64,000 bases of DNA, from the NCBI GenBank assembly GCA_024529925.1, contig JAFEUB010000796.1, forward strand, positions 2,724,501 through 2,788,500. Reading direction: 5' to 3'. Positions 51,480 through 64,000 of this stretch are shown here, piece by piece (position 1 is the first letter of the stretch; each line of letters starts with the position of its first letter). This DNA is from Ophthalmolycus amberensis. Lineage: Eukaryota > Chordata > Actinopteri > Perciformes > Zoarcidae. Both the position numbers and the translations under genes were made by a program. The notes below the pieces were generated by a model. The model was not told where the DNA came from, did not search any database, and saw only the letters and a program-made list of their open reading frames with translations.

Positions 51480-51970
51480 AAGGGTAAAATTAATTACTTC
51501 AGATACATGTGCTTCCTCTCAAAGTGGCAGACTTATTTGCATTGAGGAACATTCAGCAGAAGTAATCGATGCACACACAAAATACGGCCACCCGATGACC
51601 CCGGCCCCCGACTCAAAGTCCCTCCCAGTCCCCGAAGCCCTGGCGGCTCAGCCATGCATGGAGGAACAAACACAGGTAGCGGGAGCAAATCAGACCGCAA
51701 CAAAACACAGAAACATGAATGGGAAGCATTACAATGACGGGCTGGATGCAAGACAATGGGCCCGACATTAAACAAACGGCAAATCCCAGGATGGGCTGTG
51801 GGAGTACGATACAGATTACAGGCACCTAGTCCCTGCCTGGGGAACAGGGGACAGGGAGAAAAAAGGACACAATATTGCAATCTGACAGCTGACGTCTTCA
51901 TATAAATGTATGAATTTACATTCCAATTAGAGGAAATTTACATCTTAATCACAGCGAGCAGTGTGTCGGT
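51480..51970. promoter_or_regulatory. Enhancer-like block in the elp4 intron
   Basis: Repeat-free, GC-balanced stretch with ttatttgcattgagg (octamer-like), agtaatcgatgc and cattaaacaaacgg words. No gene recognised. Function is inferred. Confidence 0.28.
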
Positions 51971-52819
51971 CCCTCGGTTGGTGTGTTGCTACGGTAATGA
52001 GGTGGGATGCTGGCTGTGCTCTCTCATCCAGACAGTGATCTGTCAGCAGACGACACCTCCCTGTTATGAGGGAGCTGTGCACCCTTAAATGCAACCGGCG
52101 CCACAATCCGGTAACATCCGTTGAAATCTGTCTTAAATACCAACAAGGTGTGAGCTGCCAACCGAGGATAATGTGCCAAATATGGAGTTTGAAAAACATC
52201 AAACATATCTTAAATACAGTGCACTGAACCAGGAGTGTCTTTAGCTGTCACTCAAGTGACAAGCTTTCAGCACTCTATGGCATTCCAGTTCTAATTTCCA
52301 TACTAATAATGGGTATATTATCCTTAATGGTTTGACTTTGTTTTATGGCATTTGAAATGGATGGTGAAACCGTCTGTGGAATTACTCAAACATATCATGT
52401 CATCAGATCACATGCTGTTCTGGTGCTAACAAAGGCAAAGTGAATGGGGGAGATGGAAGGATTGGGAACGTGTCATCAATATCCTTCTGGTCCATCATCT
52501 ACATCAATGTACATCACAGCATACAAGCTCAACCTCAAGGAAAGCACACGGCGAGAGGGCGCGTGTGGGGAGAGAAGAAAGACAGTCAAGTGCAGAGAGC
52601 TGAGAGGAAACAGTAAAGGTCTGCTGAAAGAACTTCTTGTTCAAGTTTGTAAAGTCTACTCAAGGGTACTTGTTGTGGTTTAGTTCGATTAGCAGACAGG
52701 AGCTGCTGGTTTGAGGTTTTGGAAGTGAAACCACACAGACAAGCCTTAAGCCTGGGCACGCTACTTTCATAAGCTCACAATGGAAAAATAATATATGTCA
52801 CAATGCTCTACTGATATCA

Positions 52820-53260
52820 ATTTTAATGAGTCCAGAAATGGGACCATTTAATAATATATAATTTAAAAAAAAACCCAGCATCAAAACTTTGCTGGATCAA
52901 CTTCTGTCCAGTGAAACCATTTACTTGTAGAGCTGCACTGATTGCTGACAATGCAATCAGGACCAGCAGATTAGCCACCACCACATAGGAGAGCACATAA
53001 ATCAGTTTAACACAGTCCCTTGCCATCTTCACGCTTGACTTTAATACAGGGATGTGCGAACAAAAAATTGGAGGTAAATGAGGCATGGCCTCTTTATCAC
53101 CCACCTTCGTAGCCAATCAGGCCTCTCGCGTCAGAGACACTGCTCTAATGGCTGATATCTATGGAAGCAGCCTATTACTGGATACTGCCTGTAATTAAGA
53201 CAAGTCAGATTACACCAGGCCAGTGCTTCCTCTCTGATATGTAGGCGGCCATTAAGGCCA
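52820..53260. promoter_or_regulatory. Candidate SIMO-like autoregulatory pax6 enhancer
   Basis: ATCTTCACGCTTGACTTTAA at 53025-53044 fits the Pax6 paired-domain consensus (ANNTTCACGCWTSANTKMNY) at all but two end positions. The surrounding 400 nt are unique, contain a Meis-like TGACAA (ctgacaatg, near 52945), a Sox-like aacaaaa, a CCAAT-type agccaatcagg and taattaag. It lies about 22 kb past the pax6 stop in the last elp4 intron, the same intron as mammalian SIMO, a lens/retina enhancer bound by PAX6 itself. The site is seen; orthology is inferred. Confidence 0.5.
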
Positions 53261-53456
53261 GAAGTGGTGAAGCGCTTTGCACACCACATTTAGAGAAGAT
53301 AGAAAGCTCATGTGTTTTTAAAAAAAAAGACGTGTGCGTGTCGTGTCCAGAGTAGGTGTCGGATGCGTCCCCAAACATCACATGGGGTGATATGTGGGGC
53401 GTGGCTGGGATTCCACCTTAGCCTGCAGGGTGTTTGGAGAGGATGCCGGGAAGCTG

Positions 53457-53480
53457 CACACACACACACACACACACACC
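53457..53480. repeat. (CA)n microsatellite
   Basis: About 12 units. Confidence 0.93.
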
Positions 53481-53613
53481 CCATGGCACTTATCTTGCAT
53501 ATTCTAACCTCGCAGATTGGATTCCCACAGCAGTGCTGCTGTGTCGGTGCACTTCTGTCCGACCATCCAAATGAGCTTGCCTATCTCTTTTTTTGAGGAG
53601 TGTGTGTGTGTAT

Positions 53614-53633
53614 GGGGGGGGGGGGGGGGGGGG
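53614..53633. repeat. Poly-G run (about 20 G)
   Basis: Preceded by a short TG run; length may be affected by sequencing. Confidence 0.9.
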
Positions 53634-55086
53634 CAAAGTTGAGTTTAGCAGGAATGTTCATCAGGAGTACAGCATCTTAAAACAGGCATCAGCTTATAAG
53701 ATACCAGGCTGACTTTGTGTCTGGTAGCAAATGAGGTGAAAAGGGTGAATGTGAAGGCTGTTTAGTTGGATTAAAGCCTCTCAATGTAGCGAGAGCAACA
53801 CTCTTAAAAAGCTCACTATGATTAAAAAAAGAGGAGTAGAGGGAGGGAGCGTTGGACAAAAGAAACCGAGTGAGTGGGAGAGAGAAAGAGGGAGTGAGTT
53901 TGAGATGGGAAAGCACTTCTTTCTTTCTGTACACAGAGCGACCTTGCTAACACTCAGCCTACTCTAATATTCACCACTACACATGCTTTTGTGCGCTGTT
54001 CCTTGCCCATCCAAGCACGCAAACCCTCCTCTCAATACACACACTACTCATTATACAATTTCAACTAGCCGGTTATCCAAGACTTGCACAAGCATTAACA
54101 CTCTAACAAAGATTCAAAGACACACACACACACAAACACCAAGATGTGTAATACTGTTGAGGGGTGCAATGAATTCATTGTGCTGATTTAATTATAATTT
54201 TGTGCATTGCTTCTCTTGTCTCCTTGTAAGACTTCTGTTGCTGCAGAAAGCTCAAAGGATGACTGCTGAATGTGTTTCTAAAGATGCGCATCAAAGGAGG
54301 CTGTTAACTTTCATGTCCTGTATGAGATTCATCTGGAGAGGGACGCTCATTCGGATCTTTCCTCTCGTTGAGGTAAGCAGGTTGTTTCTGATATGAGTAA
54401 ATGCTTGTGATTCACATTTCATATCTCTGCAACAGAGACATAAAATATTCCCATCATATCTCCAACAAAGCAAACAAACAAACAGAATTTATTCAACCTT
54501 TTGAACAAGAAATTAAGCTGAGGTGTACAATTTTCTTACTTTTTGTCAAATAAAGTCATGAAACAATGTTTAGGAGACTTAAAACAAAAGTAATATAAAG
54601 ATCCACTGTCAAGATTAAATACATGCTAAACACAGGCACACAAATACACGTATAAAGCATGCGCACACACACAAATTCACAGTGGGTGATGAATCAAGCG
54701 TACACATCGTCCCCAAACAAACAGTCTGTGTAAGTGAGCGTACAACACCAGGCCATCAGATCACCCCCCTCTCCAAACACGAAGCCTTTAATAGATGTGA
54801 AACTCCAGGCCCTGGATCTTTTCACACCACTGAGTCGCAACTCACACAGAAGAACAGGAGGCAGAGGATGACGGAGCAAAAAAAAAGTAAAACAATGACA
54901 GAGACTCCATACTCCAGCTCCATTTATGATGAGGGGATCAAGCAGAAATATAGCTGATTTGATTTGATTCATACACATCTTTCTACACTGGACATAAAAT
55001 ATGCTTGTCTGAGGGAAACAAAAAGATTCATAAGAATCCTCAGACTAACATATGGAGTAACCTTTGTGGCCTTCCGGGACTTGAGG

Positions 55087-55104
55087 GTGGTGGTGGTGGT
55101 GGGT

Positions 55105-55142
<38 letters not shown>

Positions 55143-55187
55143 GTGTGTGTGTGTGTGTGGGTTACGCGGGGGGGGGGGGGGGGGGGG
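55087..55187. repeat. (GGT)n-(TG)n-poly-G compound repeat
   Basis: GGT units, a TG run with one CG interruption, then about 20 consecutive G. Confidence 0.95.
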
Positions 55188-55604
55188 TCTAACGCTCCGA
55201 GGACTGTAGGCACGCTAGGGAGAGGTGAGCTGTCACCCCCTGTTACGATCACTGCCTGAGCTCAGAAAGGGGGAGGGGTAGAAGGAGAGCAGGCAACAAA
55301 AAAAAAGATATACTGGTTCCTCACTAACCGCCATCTAAAGCCATCCGCGGGCCTCAGATCCCTCAGTCTACAACTGCCTCCTGGGAAACACTTGCACGCA
55401 AGTCCTCCTCATCCCTAGCTAGCGGTGGGGCATAATGTGTGTGTGTTGGGGTAAAGGGAGGGGTTTCTGTGCGTAGAGTTGGGCTGTGTAAGCAGAATGT
55501 ATGGATTTTGCGTAACAAAAGGACAACTGTGCATGTTTTCTTACTTGCGTTAGAGTGAGATGTACTGACATGCAGTTAGGCTGGGTAAAGAAAAGGAAGT
55601 GATG

Positions 55605-55650
55605 CAGAGAGAGAAAGAGAGAGAGAGACAGAGAGAGAGAGAGAGACACA
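55605..55650. repeat. (GA)n repeat with GACA interruptions
   Basis: gagagagaaagagagagaga type sequence ending in gacacacag. Confidence 0.9.
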
Positions 55651-56175
55651 CAGAGTATCTCAAGGCAAACCTTGTTGTTATTCAAATTTTTTAATGAGTG
55701 CAAAGAAAAGGCAAGAGGTACCTCAGGGGCTCAATGTGATGAGACTGCCAGCAGAGCTGCTTTTAAAAATCAATAACTGACAGAGTTTGTATACTTCGAA
55801 AAGACTGCAAAGTCCTTTAACTGATGTAAAGAATAGTCGTGGAACTGCATAATAAGCAATACTGTCAAGTCAGCGAGAACACAGCAAAGAGACGTGTTTT
55901 AGCTTATTATGTGACACACAACATGCCGCAATATTATATGCCAGCGGATAAGAAGCTTGCCTCAGATTTGACCTTTCGCTGCCTTTTGTGTGAGTTTGGG
56001 ACTGCTGCACTGCTTAGGAGCATTCTGTTCCCCAGATCCCACTCCTAACACCCCTGTCACTCATCATCACTCATCATTGTTAGGGACAAAAGGAAAGTTT
56101 GGTTAAGCCACACACTGGAGTATTCTCCCACCCAGTGCCTCCCCCACCTTCACACACTCACGAATGTTAGGTAGC

Positions 56176-56176
56176 G

Positions 56177-56203
<27 letters not shown>
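56176..56203. repeat. (CA)n microsatellite
   Basis: About 13 uninterrupted units. Confidence 0.93.
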
Positions 56204-56207
<4 letters not shown>

Positions 56208-59199
56208 AAACGCACAACGGAAATTGTTCTATTTTTGCAGCACAAACGCAAGACCACTGACTCAAACGTGCACCTTAATGCTCAGACGGGGTCGCAAACT
56301 ATTCGATGAAGCGCCAACAACTTGCCCTCTAACTTGCCTTTTGAAGTGCAGGCTTGTCCTTCAAATGGCCCCCCTGACTCATCTGCTGAGTGTAATTAAA
56401 GTCTATTCAGGGCGTCATGTGCGTCCTCACTGCCCTCCATCATCTGGCCTGGCCTTTCAATAGCCACCTGTGAACTCTGAAGGACAGGGACACTTGCCCT
56501 CATAAAATACATGAGCACTGCTACATCCAGTGGCCGGCCAGCTTCTCTCAATGGCCGACGCCACTTTAAACAACTCTGTGTTGACTGTTGGGTGAATCCT
56601 TTTTAAATACAACCATATTCACGGGAGCAGGGGTTAAGTAGCTCCCGTGATTAGCTGAAACAAATGCCTTTACGGTGTGCTTGGAGATAAAGAGAAAGAA
56701 AGAGGATCAAAACACCCAATTTTTTTTCATCACGCAAGGACTCATTGATGTATTGATGACATTCAGAAAAATCTGTAAGTCTACTTTTTCTTATGCAATC
56801 CAATGAATGAAGTAAGCACACATATTCTTTTTGGAGGAGTCTGGAAATGATAGACTCCTTATAATAAGACTGTCTCCTCATGTGGATCAGCTTCCCGAAG
56901 ACTTAAGTCTCACGTTGTAGAAAGTCTGCTGCCTGCAACTCTATCTGTGTTCACACATTTGGTGCTATATGTCGATGTAGCCAACCTCGTACTGCAAAAG
57001 TTGTTGTTGATAATAAATCTTTATGTTTATGATTTTAGCTGGCTGCACTGAATAAAGTGTTCATTTCAAATGCAGAAGCCATGGAATCACCATGATCAAT
57101 GGGCCTTTGACCAAATAACTATTTTACACAACATTAAAAGATTTGTCAGTAATAAGTGATCTCAAACAGTGGCAAATGCGTCAAAGTATAAGTTTCACCC
57201 TCCTTAAACAAAGTAGGCTTCCTGGTCATATCTCTCAATGTGTAACGAGGATGTCCATTCAACTCAAGAAGACACTTAACCAATTATATCACAAATATTT
57301 AGTAAAACAATCCCAAAAATGAGTGCACACATCATCCTGTTAGACACATTCATTTGTGTTTTCAAATGTGTTTAAATCACAGCAGCATAGCATACATAAG
57401 CACTGAGCACACACACACTCCTCCTCCTGACCCCCCTAGGACACTGAGCAGTGAGTGTGGGAAAGTTATTGTTAGGACCCAAGCAGAGAGCCTTCCTGAG
57501 TTGGATGCTCCTGCTCCGGATCAACATTCCACCTTTGAACCACTCCGACCATGGAGCTGTTTGTGCTCATTGTGGCAATTTTGAACTTTCTCTGTGGACT
57601 AACAGAAGTGAGCGGACTTTTTCATTTCGGCTGGTTTAAAATTACACCATCCAACAAAACAGGACAACTTCTGCCTTTCGCCACCATTTATTCAAGTCTC
57701 AGCAATGATGTTAACAGGTTTTCAGTGCAATTGTAGATTGTTTATTGCACTGAACATCGAGCTTTTTGAAAACGTCTGCATGATTGCAAATGCACATGCC
57801 CTATTCTGTGTAGGCTAATATGCAGAGTGACTAACTATTTAATGTTAAATAAATACAGTGCATAAATTAAATTAAACACTCAGGAAATTAATTTTGGTTG
57901 CTGCATCACATGATTTCTCGTGTCTATTAACAAACAAGTCTCAGTATTATGTTTACACAACCAAAGAACAGAAGTAAACAATGAATGATGCTTGACTGTG
58001 AGGAAAAGCAGGAGATGCTTTGCACAGGCTTCACAGTGAACCAGCCTTGTAAATAATGTTGTTGTTTTTAAAAGAAGAAAAGTACAAGGACCTAAGGCAA
58101 AATTAGGAGATAACAATCAAATGATTCAGAAGCCAAGGATACAGTGAAGACCCAGTTTATAAGCACCATGGGGCCTAAGGTTCCCCAGTCACTACCATTA
58201 TGCTAATGGGGAACCCTTTCTGAACACACTTACACGTACCCTGTAGTACCACAAGACCCCATGGATGTGGGGTGGCATGCAAGTTACAGCCTCTTTTCCT
58301 TCCTCTCTCTAATGGGCGCTGAAGACAACTAGGGCTACTTTAATCAGGTCTGAGTCCAATGTGGCCAGTCTAGTCTGATGGGGGCTGAGCGGTGCATGGA
58401 CCATGTTAAGGGTTCACTGCTCACTGATGAAACGGCTTCACTTCCAGGGCGAGCTCAGGCAGACCGCGCTCTTACTCAATCTGGCAGGAGGAGCACATAT
58501 GCCCTGTTTTGTTTTCCTTTCGTACTCCACGTTTGTACGAAACATTTCGGCATTGTGTTGATATAGTATAGAGGGCAGCACATTTGGCAAAGCCCCAGAT
58601 ATTCTCTTGTTGCACTTTGACTAGACTAGAGCAAACACAACTGCTACTACTTTTCCCTGGGCATTTGAGGATTAAAACAAATTCCTCTGATTCAGCCAGT
58701 CTTCTTATAATGATTTTTGAACCTTGACCTTGTCAAGACAAGCACATCCTCTATACATTTGAGCCCTTATGCTACTGACACATTTGTATTTCCAGCCATA
58801 CAACTCAGTGGAACCTTTAGAAGATTTGGCATTAAGTGAAGTTTGTTTTTCTCAATCAATAGATTTAACAAATACCAATATTTAAGACGTTCATGGGCCA
58901 GTGCAGCAAAGCTGAATCACTTGCAGGTCCCATCAAGCAGGTACCCACAACAAACAAACAAACACAAAAAACATGTTTTCACCCCCCACACGTTAAAGTC
59001 TCAGCACAGAGACCTTACAAGCTGGGCCTTTTCAAACACACACTGCACATTTGCAGAATAGATCAAATCCCCGTTAAATAATAAATGCAAATCTGGTGTA
59101 TGTTGTGAATATTGTTCGGCTGAAGGGTCGGATCGCGTGCCACTGACTGGCCTTCACCGCGCTCTCCGTCTCTCTCTTTCTCATACACGTACAAAAGCA

Positions 59200-59480
59200 T
59201 AAGCACACCTCATTCCAAATTGCAACAGAGGCTGGTGTGCACCAAGGGAGGAAGTATAAATTATTCAATTGAAATATTATTCCAAAAGGTCCACTCCCAT
59301 CTGATCGTGATTCCCAAGGCAGGCGTCCAAATCACCGGCAGATGTATGAAAAACATCAGGATTTCTTTGCATTCTACTAATAGGTTCAGGACATCCAATA
59401 AGCCTATTGTTTGCATTTACTTTACTCAATCTGCAAATATTCATTGTGATCCGCTAATGGAAGTAAATATTAAATGACCC
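59200..59480. promoter_or_regulatory. Enhancer-like block in the elp4 intron
   Basis: Unique sequence rich in AT-rich factor words (ttattcaattgaaatattattcc, tttgcatttac, tgcaaatattcattg). No coding sequence recognised. Function is inferred. Confidence 0.3.
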
Positions 59481-62400
59481 AGTTCGGTTTTTCAGAGTTC
59501 AGAGTTTTTTTCTCTACACGCGTTCTTTTCAACATTGGCTTTGCTCTGATCTTTAGTGCCGAGCATTATTTAAGACTTGGGGAAGCAGATATACGACCAG
59601 GCATGAAACACAAACAAACACATAAGCAAATCCACAAACAGGCCCTGAGGACTGGGTCTCTGTCTAATTCATTCTGCATTGCACAATTCTTTCTTTCCCT
59701 CCCTTTTTCTTTCTCTCTCAATAAGACGGTTTGGTGCCTCTGAGGAAAAGCCCTCATTTTAATTAGACCTGACCAGAGAATCACTTAACTGCTCCTCTCC
59801 GTTTATGCCTCCCCCCCCCCCTCCTCTCCAAGCCTTCGCTCTGTTCCTCACATAGGTCCATTAACACCCTTCCCTCGGCACCCACAGGCTTCAACAGGGA
59901 GCAGACACAGGCGTTGTCTTAAAGACGTTTTGAGGACATGCCAAGAAACATTAACCTACTCTATACACCTCCTTCGGACTCTTTCAGTTCAGCTTCCTCT
60001 TCTCTTTAAGTCTTCTCCTACTCGGCACCATCATCCTCTTCATCCCCCTTTTCTGCTCCGTCATTGCTTCCACTCAGCTTAAAACTATACTCGGCTGGCT
60101 AATGTCACGTTCATGTCATGTGGGATGGAAGGTCATTGGATAATCTGAGATATTTGTATGACCGTAGAGTTTGTCTTCTGAAAGTTAAAAATACAGCACA
60201 TTGTCAACCTAGCACCGTGTCCATTAAATTAGCATTTATTTACCTTTAACGCCGGACTTTGGCTGACATGACGCATCTGCGTTTGTTTGCTATTTTGGAT
60301 GTTAAGACCAAAGCCTGCATTAAAATAGACCGGGGGCTGTGTTGGCGGACATGTGCTGTTTCAGGTTGTGGTGAGATGATGACATAAAATTCATAAAAAG
60401 TCCAATCCAGAAGATGACTTTCAAGGCCTATCAGATGCCAAAACACTGCACAGCAGTTTCTAATACTCAGACAGGTTTTTACGACACACAATGGAAATTA
60501 TTTTGTCTTTTACTGCGGCGATTAACAAAATAACACTATTACTACAGAGAATTACAAGAATCTACAATAATCAATGTGACTTAAGGCACAACAAGATTTG
60601 GGGTCGGAATCTGGCCTCGGACCATCCTCACGTGTTATCCTCCTCACTCCCATCTTTCTTTTACTGACTCTCTCCGATTATTACTTAAAAATGACAACAT
60701 AAAAAAAAAACATGAACATAAAATTGAAAGTTCCCAAGACTACAAAGTTTAGCTTGTAGCAAATACCTGCACACAGCCGACATAGCCATCCAAGTGACAG
60801 AGCCAGTCGGGGACACCTCTAAATAGCCTGACTAGGAGAAGACTAATTTGACACAAATCCCCGTCTTATACTGTATTTGACCCTGTGACCTGCCTCTGGC
60901 ACCCCAGAACCCCACGGGCACACAGCCTGTCAGTTTAAAGGGTCAAACAAAGGTAAGGAAAATGTAATTGCATACCATCTACATTCTTCAGAGCTTCATC
61001 CTCAAAGCATCTTGCATTGTGAAAGTAGTGAAAGAAGCATGTGACGGCTGAATACGAGTGAGAATATTCTGACACACATTGCGTGTCACCTTCGTGCATG
61101 CGTTTCTCAATAAGTATGTGCTTGTGTCATTGCATGAATGTGAATATGTGTGTGGGGCTAGGCAATGTTTGAGTATGTGTTAATCTGGTCTAAACACCTA
61201 ACACTCCCCTACCTGCTCAGACAGGGCCATGGGTTAATTCTGGCTTCAGGCGTCATGGCTAATAACTGCTCATCAACCGCAGTTTGAACTCTTGGAGACG
61301 TCAACCGTTTTCACGGTAACCTTATCACGGAACCAAGAGAACCTTGATGATGGTGCTGAGTGCGGGGCTGTGAATGAATGTCGGCTACTAAGACCTAATC
61401 AATTCGGAAAAATAAATTATTAATTATAACCGAACACAAACTGACATGACATGTCTCTATTGACAAAACCTGTACTCTGCGTGCTGGAGTCCCTGAGGCG
61501 CTGGGTGATAGACGTGTGAGTCAACCAACAGTTAGGAAATGAGTTACCAGCATGACTCCATGCACAGTTGGGGTGACATGTATCTGCCTGACCCAACTGG
61601 TGAGAAGCTAGCGCTGTCAATAACTGTCATAACACCACCACCATATCACATACTAATCCAGATGAAACAGAGTGAGGCGGAACTCGCTGCCTTTAAAAAT
61701 GTAGAAAAGGAGTCAAAAGTTGAGAGAAATGTATAGTAGCAGGAGCAGTGATCTATCATTACTGCGATAGACGTGTGGAAGAAAACAGACTGTGCGCACA
61801 AAACCTGGGAAGAGAATGCTGTAATATGTGGCCCCAGGCAGAGGAGTCCTGTAGCTTGAGTAAATGAGGTGATTAGCAGGGGTGGTGTGAGCTGTCACAC
61901 ATCAGACACCGGGCTTAGAATCCAATCACCATCCCACGTGTCAATCAGTGGCCCACCGAGGCAGTTGATCAACAGGTCAAACAAAGTATACGATGAGCCA
62001 CATCGTCAGAGCACAGCGCCAGTCCTGCGTGCAAAGATATACACAGGTATACTGATATTAACCAACCTCTGCAACGAGGGACGCAGAGCCAACATGCACT
62101 CATGCCTTTGTGACATCTCTATCTAAGGTGACGTACACGTTAATGACAGCCAATTAAAGTGCCAGAGAATCCAACACTAGAACACAAAAGCGTATTACAA
62201 TGTGTGTTTTGATTGATTTGATGCATGACTGGTGACGATACAATGTTCTCTGGGAAATTCCCTGACGCATAAAAATGTGTGATGGCCAAGGATTGTGATT
62301 GACATTTCATATTAGATGGGTTCTTGTGTCAACAATCGCAGCCATTTTAGAATTTTGATATCGCTCTTTTAACACTATGTGTATTAAGGGCAATACAAGA

Positions 62401-63194
62401 GTATGGCTACCATTCAACAACAAAAAACTCCAATAAAGCTCCTTAAACAAGGAAGGCAGACAAAGCGTGGACTTTACAATGTGCTGCTGGGATATATGAC
62501 ACAGTATCCAGGCCCCACAGAGCTACAGGGATGCTCTAGGCCTCTGCCCCCTGGCCTGCCCAATACAGAGGCCTAATTAAAAGACCATTGAGGATAACCA
62601 CCTTGACTTTTACGGACCATATAAATCTATACTGGAGTGGCCTATTCAGGGGGTCAGAGAAAGGAGGGGGAGCAGGCTAATGCAGACAGGAGAAAGGGTG
62701 AGAAGGATGGTGAAGGCTGGCAGAAAAAGAGAAGGGGTTGACCGTAGGATGTGGAGAAGATTTGGGTGGGAGGGTGGGGAGGGGGGAGGGGGGGGGCATT
62801 CCTCTCCTCCCCCTCACCTCCTGCCTGAGACAATAGGACTCACTAACAGCCAAGGACCAGAGGGTGTGATAAGGTAATGATAATGTAATGAGGACCAATC
62901 ATGAGCCTGAGCTAAGAGGAGGGCCCCTTAATTTGTCTCCCGAGTGGTAGTTCACCGACAGATTGATTGCTCTGAGTGAGAGTGATGATGTGACACATGC
63001 AAAATGCGTCTGACAGGAAGAGAAAGAGAATAAGAAACCATGGATCAAAATTAGTGAAGAAATGGAAAGGCCATACAATCCTGTGCTGTGTTTATGCCCT
63101 ATGCTCCATACCGGCAGAGCGAACATAGCTCCCCAAATTGACAGTTCACAAATACAGGGAATTGAGCAGAACAGCCAGCAAGTTGAGGTGCTGA

Positions 63195-64000
63195 GTGACC
63201 CGTATTAAACTGTGTGGAAAATGTGAAATGGCGCTACTTGCGGACCCTCTCAAGCCTGGGATTTTCCGAGGCATATTTGAAACAATGTGCGAGGGCAACT
63301 CGCAGCTCCGGAGGCACTATGATGCGAGGCCAGTTTTCAAAGGATCCTCCTGCACGATTCAGAACAAGCTGCTGAACGGCATGTACCAGGTGTATAGGGA
63401 GTAAGTTGCTCTGCAAGTATAGCTGAGACATTCGTTGTTGCTGTGAACATACCAGCTATATTGCCAAACAGTACGGTGAGAAAAGGTTTTTTTAGAGATT
63501 GTGGAAGTTAGGGATGAAACTATTGCTGTAAGCCTGTCTAACACCATCATAAGTGTAGTGGAGACACTCAAGTTACGGGACAATTTGATTGCATGATGAG
63601 CGGGAATGTCCGAAGCATACAGACCTTGATGAAGGAAACCTATCCAAATGGCCATTTTGAGCACTGCTATGCACACCAGCTCAATCTCACTCTGTCAGGA
63701 GTGTTGAGGGTCTATTTTGTACCGAAGCACCTTCGCCACCTTCTTCTCAGCGGTCTCCAAAACGAGTTCCAGCCCTCACAGAGGCAACATGAAGGCCATC
63801 AGCTGTCATTGATGCAGCTGGAGTCAGCAGTGCTCTTGTTCAATTCAAAGGGAATATACAAGACTGCAAATATGACACAGCAAAGATTGGCCACGTCATC
63901 TCAAGCATTATGTAAAAGTTTGTAATTTTCTGGTCATGCATCTGTCCAGAGAAGTTGTTGGCCCAGCATTTTATTGACCACACTGCCATTCCACTGCGCT
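63195..64000 (+). pseudogene. Decayed hAT-type transposase (ZMYM1/DUF4371-like), cut by the window edge
   Basis: Two frames carry matching pieces. 63195-63404 includes MCEGNSQLRRHYDARPVFKG and TIQNKLLNGMYQVYRE, resembling the DUF4371 region of ZMYM1-like/hAT proteins. 63593-63925 includes MSGNVRSIQTLMKETYPNGH then FEHCYAHQLNLTLSGV, the hAT-like 'H-CYAHQLNL' motif. The intervening 190 nt contain stops in both frames, so the copy cannot be translated whole. Further similarity may continue past 64000. Family assignment is by motif memory. Confidence 0.65.

Larger units (their letters stand above)
36766..64000 (-). other. elp4: Last intron of elp4 (continues past the window)
   Basis: No further elp4 exon was recognised; I looked for the KLKRK...IE end of the preceding exon in reverse complement. 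In mammals the last ELP4 intron contains remote PAX6 enhancers, including SIMO. Here it holds many simple repeats, several enhancer-like unique blocks, a hairpin near 40.78 kb and a decayed hAT element at the right edge. A missed divergent exon is possible. Confidence 0.6.

Noticed and set aside
62521..62560. CTCF-like CTGCCCCCTGG on the minus strand
   Set aside because: The core matches but the flanking CCASY positions do not align with the CTCF consensus.
36900..64000. Further elp4 exons
   Set aside because: Searched by eye in reverse complement for the KLKRK, GLESF and HIRQIPRLN segments that precede the last exon; nothing convincing. They probably lie past 64000.

Overview
The window is a piece of a ray-finned (teleost) fish genome that carries one complete pax6 gene on the + strand and the 3' end of elp4 on the - strand, in the convergent order found at vertebrate PAX6 loci. 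Teleost origin is suggested by compact GT-AG introns, very many CA/GA/TA microsatellites, and a Pax6 N-terminal extension (MPQKEY..., spliced ahead of MMQNS) that I know from fish Pax6. I cannot say from the sequence which pax6 duplicate (a or b) this is.

Layout. Positions 1-11.5 kb are non-coding DNA upstream of pax6, with candidate regulatory blocks: CTCF-like sites, a triplet of TAATTAC motifs at exact 12-bp spacing near 5.9 kb, and a Meis/Pbx-motif block at 8.5-8.8 kb placed like the mammalian ectoderm/pancreas enhancer. Around 11.55-11.80 kb lies a CCAAT-bearing segment ending in a strong splice donor (candidate P0/exon 0), and around 16.9-17.3 kb a second CCAAT-bearing segment (candidate P1/exon 1). 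Translation starts at 17691. Eleven constitutive coding exons and one alternative exon (5a) follow, ending with the stop codon at 31049-31051. The spliced CDS is 1314 nt (437 aa), or 1350 nt (449 aa) with exon 5a. The 3' UTR runs to a last poly(A) signal at 32745-32750.

From about 35.6 kb onward the - strand belongs to elp4 (Elongator subunit 4). Its last coding exon is at 36637-36765, and the rest of the window to 64 kb appears to lie in its last intron. In other vertebrates this intron holds long-range pax6 enhancers. Here it contains a near-consensus Pax6 paired-domain site at 53025-53044, in a block I propose as the counterpart of the autoregulatory SIMO enhancer. It also contains several enhancer-like non-coding blocks, a long imperfect hairpin near 40.78 kb, and, at the right edge, a decayed hAT-type transposase.

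Working picture: pax6 encodes the paired-box/homeobox eye, brain and pancreas regulator. Its control DNA is probably spread over the upstream region, its own introns and the neighbouring elp4 intron, which would keep the two genes linked. Exon calls rest on direct translation with matching splice sites; enhancer, promoter and hairpin calls are inferences that need cross-species alignment or expression data.
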